A DNA stretch of 64,000 nt from Methanococcoides methylutens MM1 (GCF_000970325.1 NZ_CP009518.1:2294001-2358000), one strand, 5' to 3'. Shown: positions 18,194 through 28,171, counted from the first letter of the stretch. Notes: a model not told the origin generated them from the letters alone. Numbers and translations: made by a program.

Positions 18194-19165
18194 TCAAAGC
18201 CTTGTCATGCTTCCATAATCAAGGACCATGGAAACAGGAGATGTTGTTACAGGAATACCAGCTTCTTCAACTGCAGCCACAAGGTTCACACCCACAGCTA
18301 CCAGTATGCCGGCCATTCCTTCTTCCACAGGGGCACCCACCATTGCATCAGAATCCCCAATACCCAGTACACCTCCAATGCCGGAATTCTCCAGATCTTT
18401 CAGTACCTCTTTTGTCTTTTCAACTGCCGAGGAGGGTATGTTCCGCATATTGGCAAGAATGCGACCATTACCGGTATCCAGTACATCAAGAACAGATGTC
18501 GACTGGCGTATCAGGAATATCTTGACAGGGTCGATGGATGTACCTGAATATGAGATCATATCAAGGAACTGCACAGGGTCATTGTGTTCCATCTGAATAA
18601 GACCGCCATAGGCAGGTTTGATTGGAATTCCGCTCTTGAGAAGCAGGCCATCGAAAGTCATACTGCAAACGGTGGCGATGTTCACACATCCAGGCGGCAC
18701 ATATACCCTTGAGTCAGAGTCCTCTTCAAAGACCTTTATGTATGGACTTATACTGATCCCGCCGGAGGATGCATATTTCATGACATCTATGGCATTATCA
18801 AAATCGTCCTTGTCCACAGTGGAGAGGTTCACTATGACATTGCCTTTCTTTGACAGGGGATCATAATCCGTCTTATAGATCAGCTCCTCTATCCTGGTGA
18901 TCACAAAATCAAGCCTGTCACCTATCAGGGCATCTTCCAGTTCCTTTTTTCCGGAGGCGGTGATGGTACGTCCGTTATAACCGTGCTTTTCCGTAAATCC
19001 CCTCTCATCGAGGATCCTTAAGTGATAACGGACAGCACGCTCTCCCAGATTGTAGCCACGGTTCTGCAACTCATCGGCAATGTTCCTGGCACCTATGGGC
19101 TTATCACTTTCACTGATAACGCGCATTATTTCAATGAGCTTACGTTCTATCTGAGGGTCGGTCAT
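18194..19165 (-). CDS. nrpR: NrpR-type nitrogen repressor (single NrpR domain with winged helix)
   Basis: Global repressor of nitrogen-assimilation genes in methanogens, released from DNA by 2-oxoglutarate. Residues about 1-75 form a winged helix (GARNIADELQNRGY ... RAVRYHLRILDERG), and the rest is one NrpR (DUF128) effector domain with GNVIVNLS and the late GGVLGIGDSDAM block. In Methanosarcina the function is split between NrpRI (with winged helix) and NrpRII (without), so this is the NrpRI-type partner; no second copy is in the window. It converges on the DUF4435 gene with eight bases between stops. Confidence 0.85.
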   Translation of the reverse strand: MTDPQIERKLIEIMRVISESDKPIGARNIADELQNRGYNLGERAVRYHLRILDERGFTEKHGYNGRTITASGKKELEDALIGDRLDFVITRIEELIYKTDYDPLSKKGNVIVNLSTVDKDDFDNAIDVMKYASSGGISISPYIKVFEEDSDSRVYVPPGCVNIATVCSMTFDGLLLKSGIPIKPAYGGLIQMEHNDPVQFLDMISYSGTSIDPVKIFLIRQSTSVLDVLDTGNGRILANMRNIPSSAVEKTKEVLKDLENSGIGGVLGIGDSDAMVGAPVEEGMAGILVAVGVNLVAAVEEAGIPVTTSPVSMVLDYGSMTRL

Positions 19166-19278
19166 CTGTCAGCACCTGATACGAATAATAAGAGCAATGG
19201 TTAACTCGTTAATACTGCCTATTTAAGAATAAGCAACGTATGTACAGCGGGTATAAATTTATAATTTGCTATTGCCGG

Positions 19279-20958
19279 TTATATCTTTCCTGTTTTTAGT
19301 ATATAAACCATGAGCCATAAGCCCATAAATGCAGCTATAACAAACCCGGCGACCCCAAAGAGAGGTACACCTCCGATGTGGGGCTGCATCCCGGTCTGGA
19401 TGATAAGGGAAGAGCCCAGAATGATAGAAGAGATAATTAAACTGAATGATAATCGATTGCTGGCAGCATTGAGCTCAGCAACGATACGGTCCATCCCTTT
19501 GTGTTCAAACCTTAGGTTAAGGTATCCTTTCTCTGCAATTGACAGTATATGTGAGATCTGCAGCGGTGCCTTGTGAAGCATACGCGCCGTATGCCACATG
19601 TCAGTGTAAAGATTGTCCGCAATATTGCGGGGCTTGAACCTGGTGCGCATGATGTTGCGGGCATAAGGTTCAGCGATGACGGTCACATTGAAGTCAGGAA
19701 CCATCTGGAGAGCAAAGCCGCTCACAGTCATAACACCTTTGAAGAGCAATGCAATGTTTGGAGGGATACGGATCTTGAACTTCCTCAGCAGCGTCATCAT
19801 TTCCGCGATCATGAGTGGAGTGTCCAGCTGCTTCAGGGACCTGCCGTAGTATTTGTTCAAAACGTGCTCGTAATCGATCTTAAAGGCTTGAACATCAATA
19901 TTATCCGGGACCATTCCAAAGTCCTTCAGTACTTCCAGATACTGGTTCACATCCCCTCTTGTGATGGCGATCAGCGCATCTATCAGCAGGTTCCTTATCT
20001 CATGGGAGATATGCCCGACCATCCCGAAATCAAGGAGGGCAATCCTGCCGTCCTCAAGGATCAGGACATTGCCTGAATGCATATCCGCATGGAAGAATCC
20101 ATCCTCGAATATCTGCTTCATGAAGGCTTCAGTACCGTGCTCGGCCAGCTTGTCCCGATCCAGTCCAAGCTCATCGATCTTTTCGAAATTATCACTCTTG
20201 ATCCCGTCTATGTAGTCAAGGGTCAATACCCTTCTACTGCTGTATTCCCAGTAAACTCCCGGGATCACGATGTTCGGATCGTCCCTGAAATTGTTCTGGA
20301 ACCGCTCGATATTACGACCTTCCTGAGTAAAATCCATCTCCAAATATATGGATTTTTGAAGTTCATCCACAACCTCCACAGGACTGTAGAGCTTCGCTTC
20401 CTCCACATGTTCTTCTGCAAAACCAGCTATACTATAGAGAATGTCAAGATCAGAATCAATAACCTTCCGGATACCCGGCCTCTGGACCTTCACAACGATG
20501 TCCGCACCACCAAGAAGTTTTGCGCGGTGGACCTGAGCAATGGATGCTGCAGCAATCGGGGTTTTTTCAAAGGATAGGAAGAGGTTCTCCACCTTGTCCC
20601 CTAGCTCCTCTTCAATGATCCTTTCAACTTCCGAATAATCGAAGGGAGGAACATCGTTCTGGAGTTTGGCAAACTCCTCTGCATATTCCTTCGGGATAAG
20701 GTCCTGACGCATGCTCATGAGCTGGCCGAACTTAACATAAGTGGGGCCAAGCTCTTCAAGTACCATACGTGCTCTTGCAGGACCTGTTCTGGGCTCATGT
20801 CCTCTGCCTAAACGGTCCTTGAACCGGGACCGAAGAGAACCAAGGGACCTGATACCCATCTGGTCTACAAAGTACCCGAAACCGTACTTGACTAGTGTAT
20901 CAATGATAACCCCATAGCGTTTCACCATGGAATACCTGCGTACTATATTGGAAGCCAT
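19279..20958 (-). CDS. ABC1/ADCK/UbiB family atypical kinase
   Basis: A 559-residue protein of the ABC1 (AarF/UbiB) family. The invariant KxGQ region reads YVKFGQLMSMRQD, the A-loop/ATP part follows (AASIAQVHRAKL), and the catalytic and metal loops are HADMHSGNVLI and LLDFGMVGH. Two hydrophobic segments at the C-terminus (about residues 498-520 and 528-552) should anchor it to the membrane. Bacterial and eukaryotic members support quinone synthesis; the archaeal substrate (methanophenazine or another isoprenoid) is inference. A phasin-like gene lies just upstream on the same strand. Confidence 0.87.
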   Translation of the reverse strand: MASNIVRRYSMVKRYGVIIDTLVKYGFGYFVDQMGIRSLGSLRSRFKDRLGRGHEPRTGPARARMVLEELGPTYVKFGQLMSMRQDLIPKEYAEEFAKLQNDVPPFDYSEVERIIEEELGDKVENLFLSFEKTPIAAASIAQVHRAKLLGGADIVVKVQRPGIRKVIDSDLDILYSIAGFAEEHVEEAKLYSPVEVVDELQKSIYLEMDFTQEGRNIERFQNNFRDDPNIVIPGVYWEYSSRRVLTLDYIDGIKSDNFEKIDELGLDRDKLAEHGTEAFMKQIFEDGFFHADMHSGNVLILEDGRIALLDFGMVGHISHEIRNLLIDALIAITRGDVNQYLEVLKDFGMVPDNIDVQAFKIDYEHVLNKYYGRSLKQLDTPLMIAEMMTLLRKFKIRIPPNIALLFKGVMTVSGFALQMVPDFNVTVIAEPYARNIMRTRFKPRNIADNLYTDMWHTARMLHKAPLQISHILSIAEKGYLNLRFEHKGMDRIVAELNAASNRLSFSLIISSIILGSSLIIQTGMQPHIGGVPLFGVAGFVIAAFMGLWLMVYILKTGKI

Positions 20959-21057
20959 CCGAGATACTGCCTGCCATTAAATGCTATATGGCAACCTAAG
21001 TGAACATTAAGGAACTTTAAGGTCTTACAAAAATAATGGAGGGAAATGATCAGCAAA

Positions 21058-21393
21058 TCATTCTTCTGCTTTTTCTTCCTCTACTACTTCTTCGCCTTTT
21101 TCTTTAAGAAGTGTTTCCAGATCCTCGATCTTTTTCTGAAGGGCCTCTATTTCCTCTTTAGAAGCAAGGTCGGATTTACCAAAGACTTCCTGAACCTTTG
21201 AAGAGATCTTATCTTCGAGATCTTCCTGCTGTTGTTTTTGTTTCTCAAGCAGGTCCTCTACAAACTTCTTGCCTTCCTCTTTGTTGAAATCACCGTTCTC
21301 AACAAGCTCTTTCACATATTCATCGATCTTCTCTTCAGTGATCGCATACATACCAAGGCCAAAAAGTCCTAACTTCTTCATAGTGTCTATCAT
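21058..21393 (-). CDS. Phasin-like coiled-coil protein
   Basis: A 111-residue, highly charged protein. The start MIDTMKKLGLFGLGMYAITEEKI and the run of Lys/Glu heptads from about residue 30 to the end resemble the PhaF/phasin-like (poly(hydroxyalkanoate) granule-associated) family, also common in archaea without polymer. The C-terminus is rich in Glu. It precedes the ABC1 kinase gene on the same strand by 100 bp, a pairing seen in other genomes. GGGAGG lies ten bases before the ATG at 21393; a TTG three bases earlier is also possible. Confidence 0.72.
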   Translation of the reverse strand: MIDTMKKLGLFGLGMYAITEEKIDEYVKELVENGDFNKEEGKKFVEDLLEKQKQQQEDLEDKISSKVQEVFGKSDLASKEEIEALQKKIEDLETLLKEKGEEVVEEEKAEE

Positions 21394-21508
21394 CAATATT
21401 TAACCTCCCGTAATAGAAGTTAACTTTTTTAGGATATATAGTTTGTGAAAAATAGTTTAAAAAAGAATAGCGGAACGGCATATGAAAGCCATTTCCAATG
21501 TAAAATGA

Positions 21509-23224
21509 TTAAGATGCAAGCTCTTCGATGGTGTGCTCAAGATATCTTGCACCACTCATTTCGATGAACTTCTGGCAGACTTCCCTGGCATCGCCATCCA
21601 TAATAATGGAACCGTTATCGAAAAGGACGGCCCTGTGTGCCACTTCCTTCACAAAGTCCATGTGATGGCTCACGAGTACAATGGTCGTTCCGAATTCTGC
21701 ATTGATCCTCTTCAGGGAATTGGTTACATCCCTTAATGTTACAGGATCAAGATCACCAAATGGCTCATCCAGCATGAGTATCTCAGGAGATGTTGCCAGT
21801 GCAAGTGCTATGTAGGCCCTGACATGTTCACCGCCACTTATCTGGTAGGTTGTCTTGTCAAGCACATCCAGTGGAAGGTCAAGTGCTTCAAAGATAGGTC
21901 CTGCATACTTGTCCACATCAGTGCTCAGCACACTCGGGAACAACTGTGGGAAGATTTCCATTGAAAGACGCATCTGGTTTAGCGACTGTGCCCTTTCATC
22001 CTCCCCCATGTCCGGGAGCTTGTAGATGATATCCAGCATCTCATCGGAAATGTTCAGTTCCTCTGCCTTCTGTCTTGCATACTCAAGTGCACCGTGCATT
22101 TTCATACTCAGTCTGAAGCCTATCTGCTGGCGTATGGTCGAGTGAGGGGAAAGAGAGAACTCCTGATGCATTATGCTGATCTTTCTCCACAGTTCCAGGC
22201 GCTGTTTGGTGAAACTGGACATGTCCACCCATTCACCGTCATGGTAGTAGGCAACTTCACCCTCTTTTGGCTCTTTCAGGCCTTCCATGATCTTCAAAAA
22301 TGTGGTCTTTCCTGCGCCTGATGAACCGATGAAACTTACGATCTCGCCTTTATTGATCTCAAGGGACTGGTCCTTTATGTTCAGGACCTCACCCACACGT
22401 ATCAATGCAAGCCTCTTAGAGATGTTACTTGCCTTGATACAGGGAATCTTTTCCTTTGGTTCTGATAGCTCTTCCCTTGGCTTAAGGTCCTTTAGGAAGT
22501 TTTTCAGGACAACTTCGGGTTCACCATCTTCAACAACCTTTCCATCCTCGATATAGATGACACGGTCTGCAAGGTATGTGTGGACCTCCGGCAGGTGGGA
22601 GACCACGATAATAGGAATATTAAGCCTGTCCTTAAGCTGCAGGATGACATCCATGACCTCCTGCTTGGTATCAGGACCTGTCATGGTCACAGGCTCGTCA
22701 AGAAGTAAAAGACGTGGCTGGGCAGCAAGCTGGCGAGCAACGATAAGACGCTGTTTCTCACCACCGCTCAGCAAATTGGATGAATGGAGTGCTTTTTTCT
22801 CAAGCCCCACAAGCCTAAGGTATGCCATGGAACGTTCGTATAGTTCGTCATAATGAGGTGCATCCGGTTCAGGAAGTGCTTCATACCCAACATAATGGCT
22901 GTTCAGCCTGCGGATAAGGTTTTCGATGGCCGGTCCATTCCAGAGACCGAAATTGCGCTGGAAATGAATAGCCGTACCCCTGCCAAGAAGTTTAGAACCA
23001 TCAGCAGAATCGTTTGTGATTAATGAGTCGTCCAGCTCAATACCACCGCTATTGAAAGGCTCAGCTCCCCTTAAAATCTTAAGAAGGGTCGTTTTTCCAC
23101 TGCCACTCTTACCTGTGATACCGAGGATCTCACCGTTGGAAACTTCGAAGCTGATACCATCCAGGACACGCATATCGCCTGAAGATGTCTCATAATCTTT
23201 CACAATATCGGAAACTCTGAGCAT
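21509..23224 (-). CDS. atwA: Methyl-coenzyme M reductase system component A2
   Basis: An ATP-binding protein needed for reductive activation of the nickel cofactor F430 in methyl-coenzyme M reductase. It contains two ABC ATPase domains in one chain: Walker A GKSGSGKTTLLK near residue 38 and signature LSGGEKQR, then a second Walker A GSSGAGKTTFLK near 290 and signature ISGGEHVR, each followed by a LLDEP/MLDEP Walker B. The 571-residue length and domain layout are those of AtwA. The ATG at 23224 follows GGGGG by seven bases; an earlier in-frame start is less likely. GGGP synthase precedes it by 27 bp. Confidence 0.9.
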   Translation of the reverse strand: MLRVSDIVKDYETSSGDMRVLDGISFEVSNGEILGITGKSGSGKTTLLKILRGAEPFNSGGIELDDSLITNDSADGSKLLGRGTAIHFQRNFGLWNGPAIENLIRRLNSHYVGYEALPEPDAPHYDELYERSMAYLRLVGLEKKALHSSNLLSGGEKQRLIVARQLAAQPRLLLLDEPVTMTGPDTKQEVMDVILQLKDRLNIPIIVVSHLPEVHTYLADRVIYIEDGKVVEDGEPEVVLKNFLKDLKPREELSEPKEKIPCIKASNISKRLALIRVGEVLNIKDQSLEINKGEIVSFIGSSGAGKTTFLKIMEGLKEPKEGEVAYYHDGEWVDMSSFTKQRLELWRKISIMHQEFSLSPHSTIRQQIGFRLSMKMHGALEYARQKAEELNISDEMLDIIYKLPDMGEDERAQSLNQMRLSMEIFPQLFPSVLSTDVDKYAGPIFEALDLPLDVLDKTTYQISGGEHVRAYIALALATSPEILMLDEPFGDLDPVTLRDVTNSLKRINAEFGTTIVLVSHHMDFVKEVAHRAVLFDNGSIIMDGDAREVCQKFIEMSGARYLEHTIEELAS

Positions 23225-23251
23225 AATTAAACCCCCAACAGCATCCACTGA

Positions 23252-23995
23252 TCATTTTTTGATAGCTGATACAAGCTCTTCTATCTTGTTCCTGACATCT
23301 TCGGTCTCTTCGACGATCGTACCGGTAACGATCATATCAGCACCGGCATCTGCACAGATCTTTGCAGTCATACCGTCGCGGATACCGCCACCAACGATCA
23401 ACTTGTTGTCTCCGAGAACGTGTTTTACCGCACCAATGGTAGCGGGAGTCACCGGCTGGTCTGCGCCTGAGCCGGCCTCAAGATAGGTATAATGCATTCC
23501 CATGTATTTTCCCGCAAGGGAATAAGCTACTGCGAGCTCCGGCTTGTTGCGGGGAATGAGCTTTGCATCGCCCACCCAGCCAACAGTTCCTCCGGGCTCG
23601 GTAATAATGTATGCCATGGAAATGGGTTCTATCCCGTACTTGTAAACAAGTGGAGCCCCCATTGCCTGATTCGTAGTGACATAGTTGATGTCACGGGAAT
23701 TCAGGAGGCTCATGAAAAGGACGGCATCAGCGTGGATGCTTAAGCCGCCGGCATTTCCCGGGAAAAGAATAGTAGGAACATTTGTCTGTTCCTTTATCTT
23801 CAAAAGGGTCTGATCCAGTGCCAGACCTCCGGCTCCAGTGGAACCACCGATCATGATAGCATCGGTACCCCCATCCACTGCAGCTTTTGCAATATCTGCA
23901 GCAACTTCGGGGGGCTGTGATGCCGGATCGATAAGAGTTAAGTGAACTGTACCTTCGCGTTCTGCGATATCGTTGAGGTACTCTTCCACTTTCAT
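23252..23995 (-). CDS. Geranylgeranylglyceryl phosphate synthase
   Basis: Joins geranylgeranyl diphosphate to glycerol-1-phosphate, the first committed step of archaeal membrane lipid synthesis. The 247-residue TIM barrel has the family blocks HLTLIDPASQ, MIGGSTGAG, LFPGNAGGLS, YLEAGSGAD and VGGGIRDG. The DGGGP synthase for the next step is at 45667-46512. It is followed by atwA and preceded by the L40e gene with eight bases between, so the three may form one transcript of lipid, translation and methanogenesis functions. Confidence 0.93.
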   Translation of the reverse strand: MKVEEYLNDIAEREGTVHLTLIDPASQPPEVAADIAKAAVDGGTDAIMIGGSTGAGGLALDQTLLKIKEQTNVPTILFPGNAGGLSIHADAVLFMSLLNSRDINYVTTNQAMGAPLVYKYGIEPISMAYIITEPGGTVGWVGDAKLIPRNKPELAVAYSLAGKYMGMHYTYLEAGSGADQPVTPATIGAVKHVLGDNKLIVGGGIRDGMTAKICADAGADMIVTGTIVEETEDVRNKIEELVSAIKK

Positions 23996-24003
23996 TTTTA
24001 AGA

Positions 24004-24153
24004 TCAGCTCTTTCTTGCTTCCTTGGATTTTACACGCAGGTTAGTGTAACCGCACTTTCTGCACCTTGTTGCCCTTACAGCATTTCGTGCACTGCATTTC
24101 ATACAGATCTTTTTGTTAAGGATCCTTTCCTCTGCTTCTGGAAATCTTGCCAT
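24004..24153 (-). CDS. rpl40e: 50S ribosomal protein L40e
   Basis: A 49-residue zinc-ribbon ribosomal protein, opening with [11 protein letters not shown]. Two CxxC pairs (CMKC and CRKC) are in the right spacing, followed by [14 protein letters not shown], which is diagnostic. A GGTGAG ribosome site lies four bases upstream of the ATG. It is the first gene of the minus-strand group L40e - GGGP synthase - atwA. Confidence 0.93.
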   Translation of the reverse strand: MARFPEAEERILNKKICMKCSARNAVRATRCRKCGYTNLRVKSKEARKS

Positions 24154-24411
24154 GTTCTCACCTTGATTAATAGTATAATAATATGTTATTTGAAACTGAT
24201 AGTTATCAGCAATACAGGCTGGCTACATGCATTTCAAAACATATAACTGTTTTGGGATAGGGGATGACATTTCCAAAAAAGGAGATGAGCTCCCGGACAG
24301 AAGAAGATGAAGAAGAACAATATCAGGGGATACATTTCAGATAATCCATTAAGACTTATAAAAAATAAAGCCCAGGCTGAGAGAACAACAACAATAGAAA
24401 ATTAAGTTAAT

Positions 24412-24591
24412 GGCAGTGATCAGGGGCCATCTTATCGACCTCTCCGGGCGACCCTACCCCGATTCTCCCCATCTCAGGTCGACCTAAAAGGTTTACAAAT
24501 GCCAGATTAGCCTTGTATGGTCATGGGATCTTACTCCCAATGGCATCCCACCTTCTGACTCACTGCCACACCGTACCATTTGTGATACGGT
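24412..24591 (-). ncRNA. Structured RNA of unknown family
   Basis: The 566-bp gap between gatB and L40e contains this GC-rich block in AT-rich surroundings. GGCAGTGATCAG (24412-24423) pairs with CTGACTCACTGCC (24555-24567), a 12-bp closing helix with one bulge. Inside, TCGACCT (24435-24441) pairs with AGGTCGA (24476-24482). A second hairpin (24570-24591) pairs eight bases around a six-base loop; one pair is G-U only if the minus strand is transcribed. An archaeal TATA box lies about 25 bp before the expected minus-strand start. No open frame, tRNA, SRP, RNase P or 5S signature was recognised. Confidence 0.6.
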
Positions 24592-24628
24592 AATAGAGAA
24601 TTTGTTTTTAAACTACTAATTGATTTTG

Positions 24629-24637
24629 ATATATAAC
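24629..24637 (-). promoter_or_regulatory. TATA box for the structured RNA
   Basis: GATATATAA on the plus strand reads TTATATATC on the minus strand, 80 bp after the gatB stop. A start site near 24606 would precede the first RNA hairpin by about 15 bases. Confidence 0.5.
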
Positions 24638-24719
24638 CTGGTCACAAAAAAGAATGTAAGGGTTTAAAAAAGAAAAATGGAAAAGGAAAAAGAAAAGTAA
24701 GAAGGATAAGACCGAAGCC

Positions 24720-26228
24720 TTAGTCCTTAAGAGCAGCAATAAGCAGCTCACGGGCCTGACGTGCATCTGCACGACCCTTTGTCTTCTTCATGACCTGGCC
24801 TACAAGGAAATTGAGGGATTTCTCAGTTCCTCCAAGGTAGTCCTGAACAGCCTCATCGTTCTCTGCAATAGCTTCGGAAACCGCCGTTGCAACAATGTTA
24901 TCCTCGACCTTACGAAGTCCCTTGTCATCAATGACCTTATGAGCACTTCCACCTTCATCCAGGATGATACGAATGACCTCAACACCACTATTGTCACTGA
25001 TCTCCCCATTATTTACAGATTCAATGATGTATACCAGATCATCTGAACTAATGTACGACGTGACCTCAGGATCTTTGCGATTTGCACCTGATAGTCTGAC
25101 CGAACTATATGGATTTTCAGGATCAAATGTTCTGCCATGAATTGCCAAATCACGATAGTTCCATTCACCTTTGAAAATGTCAGCAACCCATACAGCAGCA
25201 TCCTTTGAATCAATATTTTCATTCTGCGCAACAGCTTCATAGAAATATGCAATATCTTGATCAGATGTCAATGCCTTTGCATGCATATCCGTCATATCAT
25301 ATTCTTCAAGGAATCTATTACGTTTTCCATCAGGAAGTTCCGGCAACGTTGCTGCAACAGCAGGCACCCGGTCTGCAACCCTCATCGGCACAAGATCAGG
25401 TTCCGGGAAATAGCGATAATCATGCTCCTCTTCCTTTGTACGCATAGAAAGAGTAACTCCCCTTGCCTCGTCAAAATGCCGGGTTTCCAGAGTGATCTCT
25501 CCACCACGGCGGATCAGATTCTTCTGCCTCATTATTTCATAGAGCAGAGCTCGCTCAGCTCCCTTAAAAGAGGAAATATTCTTGACCTCAACGCGCTCCC
25601 CCATAAAGACAGAAACATTAGCATCCACCCTCATAGCGCCCTCAAGATCACCATTAAAAACATCAAGATAATCAAGAATACTCCTGAGCTTGTCCAGATA
25701 TCTCCTTGCTTCCTTTGGACTTCTCATATCCGGTTCACTGACAATTTCGATAAGTGTCATTCCGGAACGGTTGTAATTGATAAGGGTACCCTTTGATTTC
25801 TCAATGGTTCCCATGTGCATCAGACGACCAGGGTCCTCTTCCATATGCGCACGTGTGATCCTTACCACATGCTCCCCGTCCTCGCCCTCAATAACGACCT
25901 TTCCTTCACCAGCTATTGGAAAATCGTACTGTGTGGTCTGGAACCCTTTTGGAAGATCAGGATAATAGTAATTCTTCCTATGGAACTGGGTCTGTTCAAC
26001 AATGTCACAGCCAAGTGCAAGTCCGATCTTCATTGCATACTCCACAGCCTTTTCATTGATAACTGGCAATGCGCCGGGCAACCCCAGACACACAGGACAC
26101 ACGTGAGTGTTCGGTTCAGAATCATGGTAATCCGTGGAACATCCACAGAAAAGCTTTGTGTTGAGCTTGTTCAACTGAACGTGGACCTCAAGTCCAATCC
26201 TTACACCATCTGGATTATCGTATACCAT
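24720..26228 (-). CDS. gatB: Aspartyl/glutamyl-tRNA amidotransferase subunit B
   Basis: Subunit of the GatCAB transamidase that turns mischarged Asp-tRNA(Asn) or Glu-tRNA(Gln) into the amide form. It is 502 residues long. The N-terminal domain shows RIGLEVHVQLN and the zinc cysteines C28-x-C30 and C43-x2-C46 (FCGCS ... CPVCLG), then SGMTLIEIVSEPDMRSP. The YqeY-like tail ends in GQVMKKTKGRADARQARELL, typical for tRNA binding. Its ATG touches the gatA stop, so translation is coupled. The order gatC-gatA-gatB is a normal operon. Confidence 0.95.
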   Translation of the reverse strand: MVYDNPDGVRIGLEVHVQLNKLNTKLFCGCSTDYHDSEPNTHVCPVCLGLPGALPVINEKAVEYAMKIGLALGCDIVEQTQFHRKNYYYPDLPKGFQTTQYDFPIAGEGKVVIEGEDGEHVVRITRAHMEEDPGRLMHMGTIEKSKGTLINYNRSGMTLIEIVSEPDMRSPKEARRYLDKLRSILDYLDVFNGDLEGAMRVDANVSVFMGERVEVKNISSFKGAERALLYEIMRQKNLIRRGGEITLETRHFDEARGVTLSMRTKEEEHDYRYFPEPDLVPMRVADRVPAVAATLPELPDGKRNRFLEEYDMTDMHAKALTSDQDIAYFYEAVAQNENIDSKDAAVWVADIFKGEWNYRDLAIHGRTFDPENPYSSVRLSGANRKDPEVTSYISSDDLVYIIESVNNGEISDNSGVEVIRIILDEGGSAHKVIDDKGLRKVEDNIVATAVSEAIAENDEAVQDYLGGTEKSLNFLVGQVMKKTKGRADARQARELLIAALKD

Positions 26229-27656
26229 TTAGATCACCTCTGCAGGACGTGCTTTATTGTGATCGGTATTTTGTTCGAACGCATATGCTGCACGCATGAT
26301 AGTAGCTTCATCGTACTGTTTTCCTATGATCTGCAATCCCACAGGCAAACCATCGGAAAGTCCGCATGGCACTGATATGCATGGAACTCCGGAAAGGTTC
26401 ATCGGAACAGTGTTTACATCGCTCAGGTACAGGGACAATGGATCCTCTACCTTCTCACCGATCTTGAACGCAGGCATTGGCATTGTTGGTCCCATCAGGA
26501 CGTCCACATTGGATAATGCCTTCTCGAAATCCTGTTTGACAAGGGTGCGTACCTTCAGTGCCTTGAGATAGTACTTGTCCTGGTATCCGGCAGAGAGAGC
26601 ATATGTTCCAAGCAGCACCCTGCGCTGCACTTCCTTACCGAAGCATTCGGCACGTGTCCTTGATGCCATTACATGCCAGTTCTCACCATCATGTCTTGGA
26701 CCGTAGCGAGTACCATCGAACCTTGCAAGGTTGGATGATGCCTCGCTCATTGCAATGGTATAGTAAGCTGCAAGAGCATATTTTGTATGGGGCATGGAAA
26801 CTTTCTCCCATGTTGCACCCATTTCCTCATACTTGCCGATGGCATCCCAGACTGCCTTCTCGACACCTTCGTCCACACCTTCACCGAAGTACTCGTCCGG
26901 AACTCCGATCTTCAGGCCCTTTACATCGTCCACAAGTGCATCGCGATAGTTTACCTCCCTGTCAATGGAAGTGCTGTCACGGGGGTCGTGTCCTCCTATG
27001 ACATCCATTACAGTGGCAATGTCCTCTACACATGTTGCCATAGGACCGATCTGCTCAAGGGAATTAGCATAGGAGATCAGACCGAAACGGGAAACAGCTC
27101 CGTATGTTGGCTTGAGTCCCACGACACCGCAGAATGCGGCAGGACAGCGGACAGAACCGCCTGTGTCAGAACCAAGTGAAATTGGTGCCTCGCCTGCTGC
27201 CACAACAGCAGCACTGCCACCGGATGAACCTCCTGGTACTCTTTCAGTGTCCCATGGGTTCAGTGTGACACCATAACAGCTTGATTCTGTGGATGTGCCC
27301 ATTGCGAACTCGTCCATGTTGGTCTTGCCGAGTATGACGGCTCCTTCTGCCTTTAAGCGCTCGATAACATGTGCATCATAGGGAGGGACATAGCCTTCCA
27401 GTATCTTTGAACTGCAGGTTGTGGAAAGTCCCTTTGTGGAAATATTGTCCTTGATAGCGATAGGTACACCGGCAAGAAGTCCTTCACCCTCACCCTTGTC
27501 GGCTTCCTTTGCCATCTCAATAGCACCGTCATAGGTGCATGTGTAACCATTGATACTGCTCTTTGCAATCGTTTCAAGATAAGCAGCGGTAACCTCTTCT
27601 GCAGAGGTTTCAGAGATCTTCTTTTTAACATCAGATATGCTCAGCCATTCAGCCAT
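26229..27656 (-). CDS. gatA: Aspartyl/glutamyl-tRNA amidotransferase subunit A
   Basis: Glutaminase subunit of GatCAB; releases ammonia from glutamine for the transamidation. The Ser-cisSer-Lys amidase triad is visible: K69 (VPIAIKDN), S144 in PGGSSGGS and S168 in SDTGGSVR, with the spacings of characterised GatA proteins. The protein is 475 residues long. It starts 10 bp after gatC and runs directly into gatB. Confidence 0.95.
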   Translation of the reverse strand: MAEWLSISDVKKKISETSAEEVTAAYLETIAKSSINGYTCTYDGAIEMAKEADKGEGEGLLAGVPIAIKDNISTKGLSTTCSSKILEGYVPPYDAHVIERLKAEGAVILGKTNMDEFAMGTSTESSCYGVTLNPWDTERVPGGSSGGSAAVVAAGEAPISLGSDTGGSVRCPAAFCGVVGLKPTYGAVSRFGLISYANSLEQIGPMATCVEDIATVMDVIGGHDPRDSTSIDREVNYRDALVDDVKGLKIGVPDEYFGEGVDEGVEKAVWDAIGKYEEMGATWEKVSMPHTKYALAAYYTIAMSEASSNLARFDGTRYGPRHDGENWHVMASRTRAECFGKEVQRRVLLGTYALSAGYQDKYYLKALKVRTLVKQDFEKALSNVDVLMGPTMPMPAFKIGEKVEDPLSLYLSDVNTVPMNLSGVPCISVPCGLSDGLPVGLQIIGKQYDEATIMRAAYAFEQNTDHNKARPAEVI

Positions 27657-27665
27657 GATTCCACC

Positions 27666-27947
27666 TCAAATGATCCTCGGTGCCTTGATGTAGCCATCCT
27701 TCTCGGATGCAGTGTTCGCAAGCACATCTTCCTGGTCAAGGGATGGAGTGACAACGTCTTCCCTGAAGACGTTCATGATATCTGCCACATGATAGGTAGG
27801 CTCGACACCCTCGGTGTCCACCTCATCCAGCTGACCGAAATAATCCAGTACAGAACTTAACTTCACAGCGTAGTCCTCAGCATCCGCATCATCGATCTCG
27901 ATGCGGGCGAGCCATCCTACGTGTTCTACCTCGTCTTTTGTGATCAT
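27666..27947 (-). CDS. gatC: Aspartyl/glutamyl-tRNA amidotransferase subunit C
   Basis: A 93-residue subunit that wraps between GatA and GatB and stabilises the complex. Motifs: MITKDEVEHVGWLARIEI at the start and LSSVLDYFGQLDEVDTEGVEPT in the middle. The ATG at 27947 follows GAGG by eight bases and matches the family N-terminus; an in-frame ATG 33 bases earlier would add an unlikely extension. First gene of gatCAB. Confidence 0.93.
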   Translation of the reverse strand: MITKDEVEHVGWLARIEIDDADAEDYAVKLSSVLDYFGQLDEVDTEGVEPTYHVADIMNVFREDVVTPSLDQEDVLANTASEKDGYIKAPRII

Positions 27948-28075
27948 ATTAGGTTCCTCAGATAATTGGGATAATAACATAGTGTGTTCTAATATGACTG
28001 ATAGAAATCAAGTACTTAATATTAATATGTTGGGTTGTCAGGGCAGGCCAACGGCATCTGGCTGTGGAGACTAAG

Positions 28076-28148
28076 GAAAAGATAAAAAAGAGAGAGCTCC
28101 ACAAGGGATGTGATGTGCAGTAGAAGATATTATGAGACCCTTGTGGAG
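28076..28148 (-). terminator. Terminator with 11-bp perfect stem
   Basis: CTCCACAAGGG (28097-28107) and CCCTTGTGGAG (28138-28148) are perfect complements with a 30-base loop. Reading the minus strand, the stem is followed by a T-rich stretch (CTCTTTTTTATC), 24 bases after the stop of the flavoprotein gene. Confidence 0.6.
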
Positions 28149-28171
28149 ACAGACAGGAACACAAATGGTAT

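Noticed and set aside
24412-24591. Structured block considered as cobalamin riboswitch or tRNA
   Set aside because: GCCACTG-like sequence is present only in part and the B12-box consensus is missing; no T-arm or anticodon arm is found, and no gene follows in the right orientation within leader distance.
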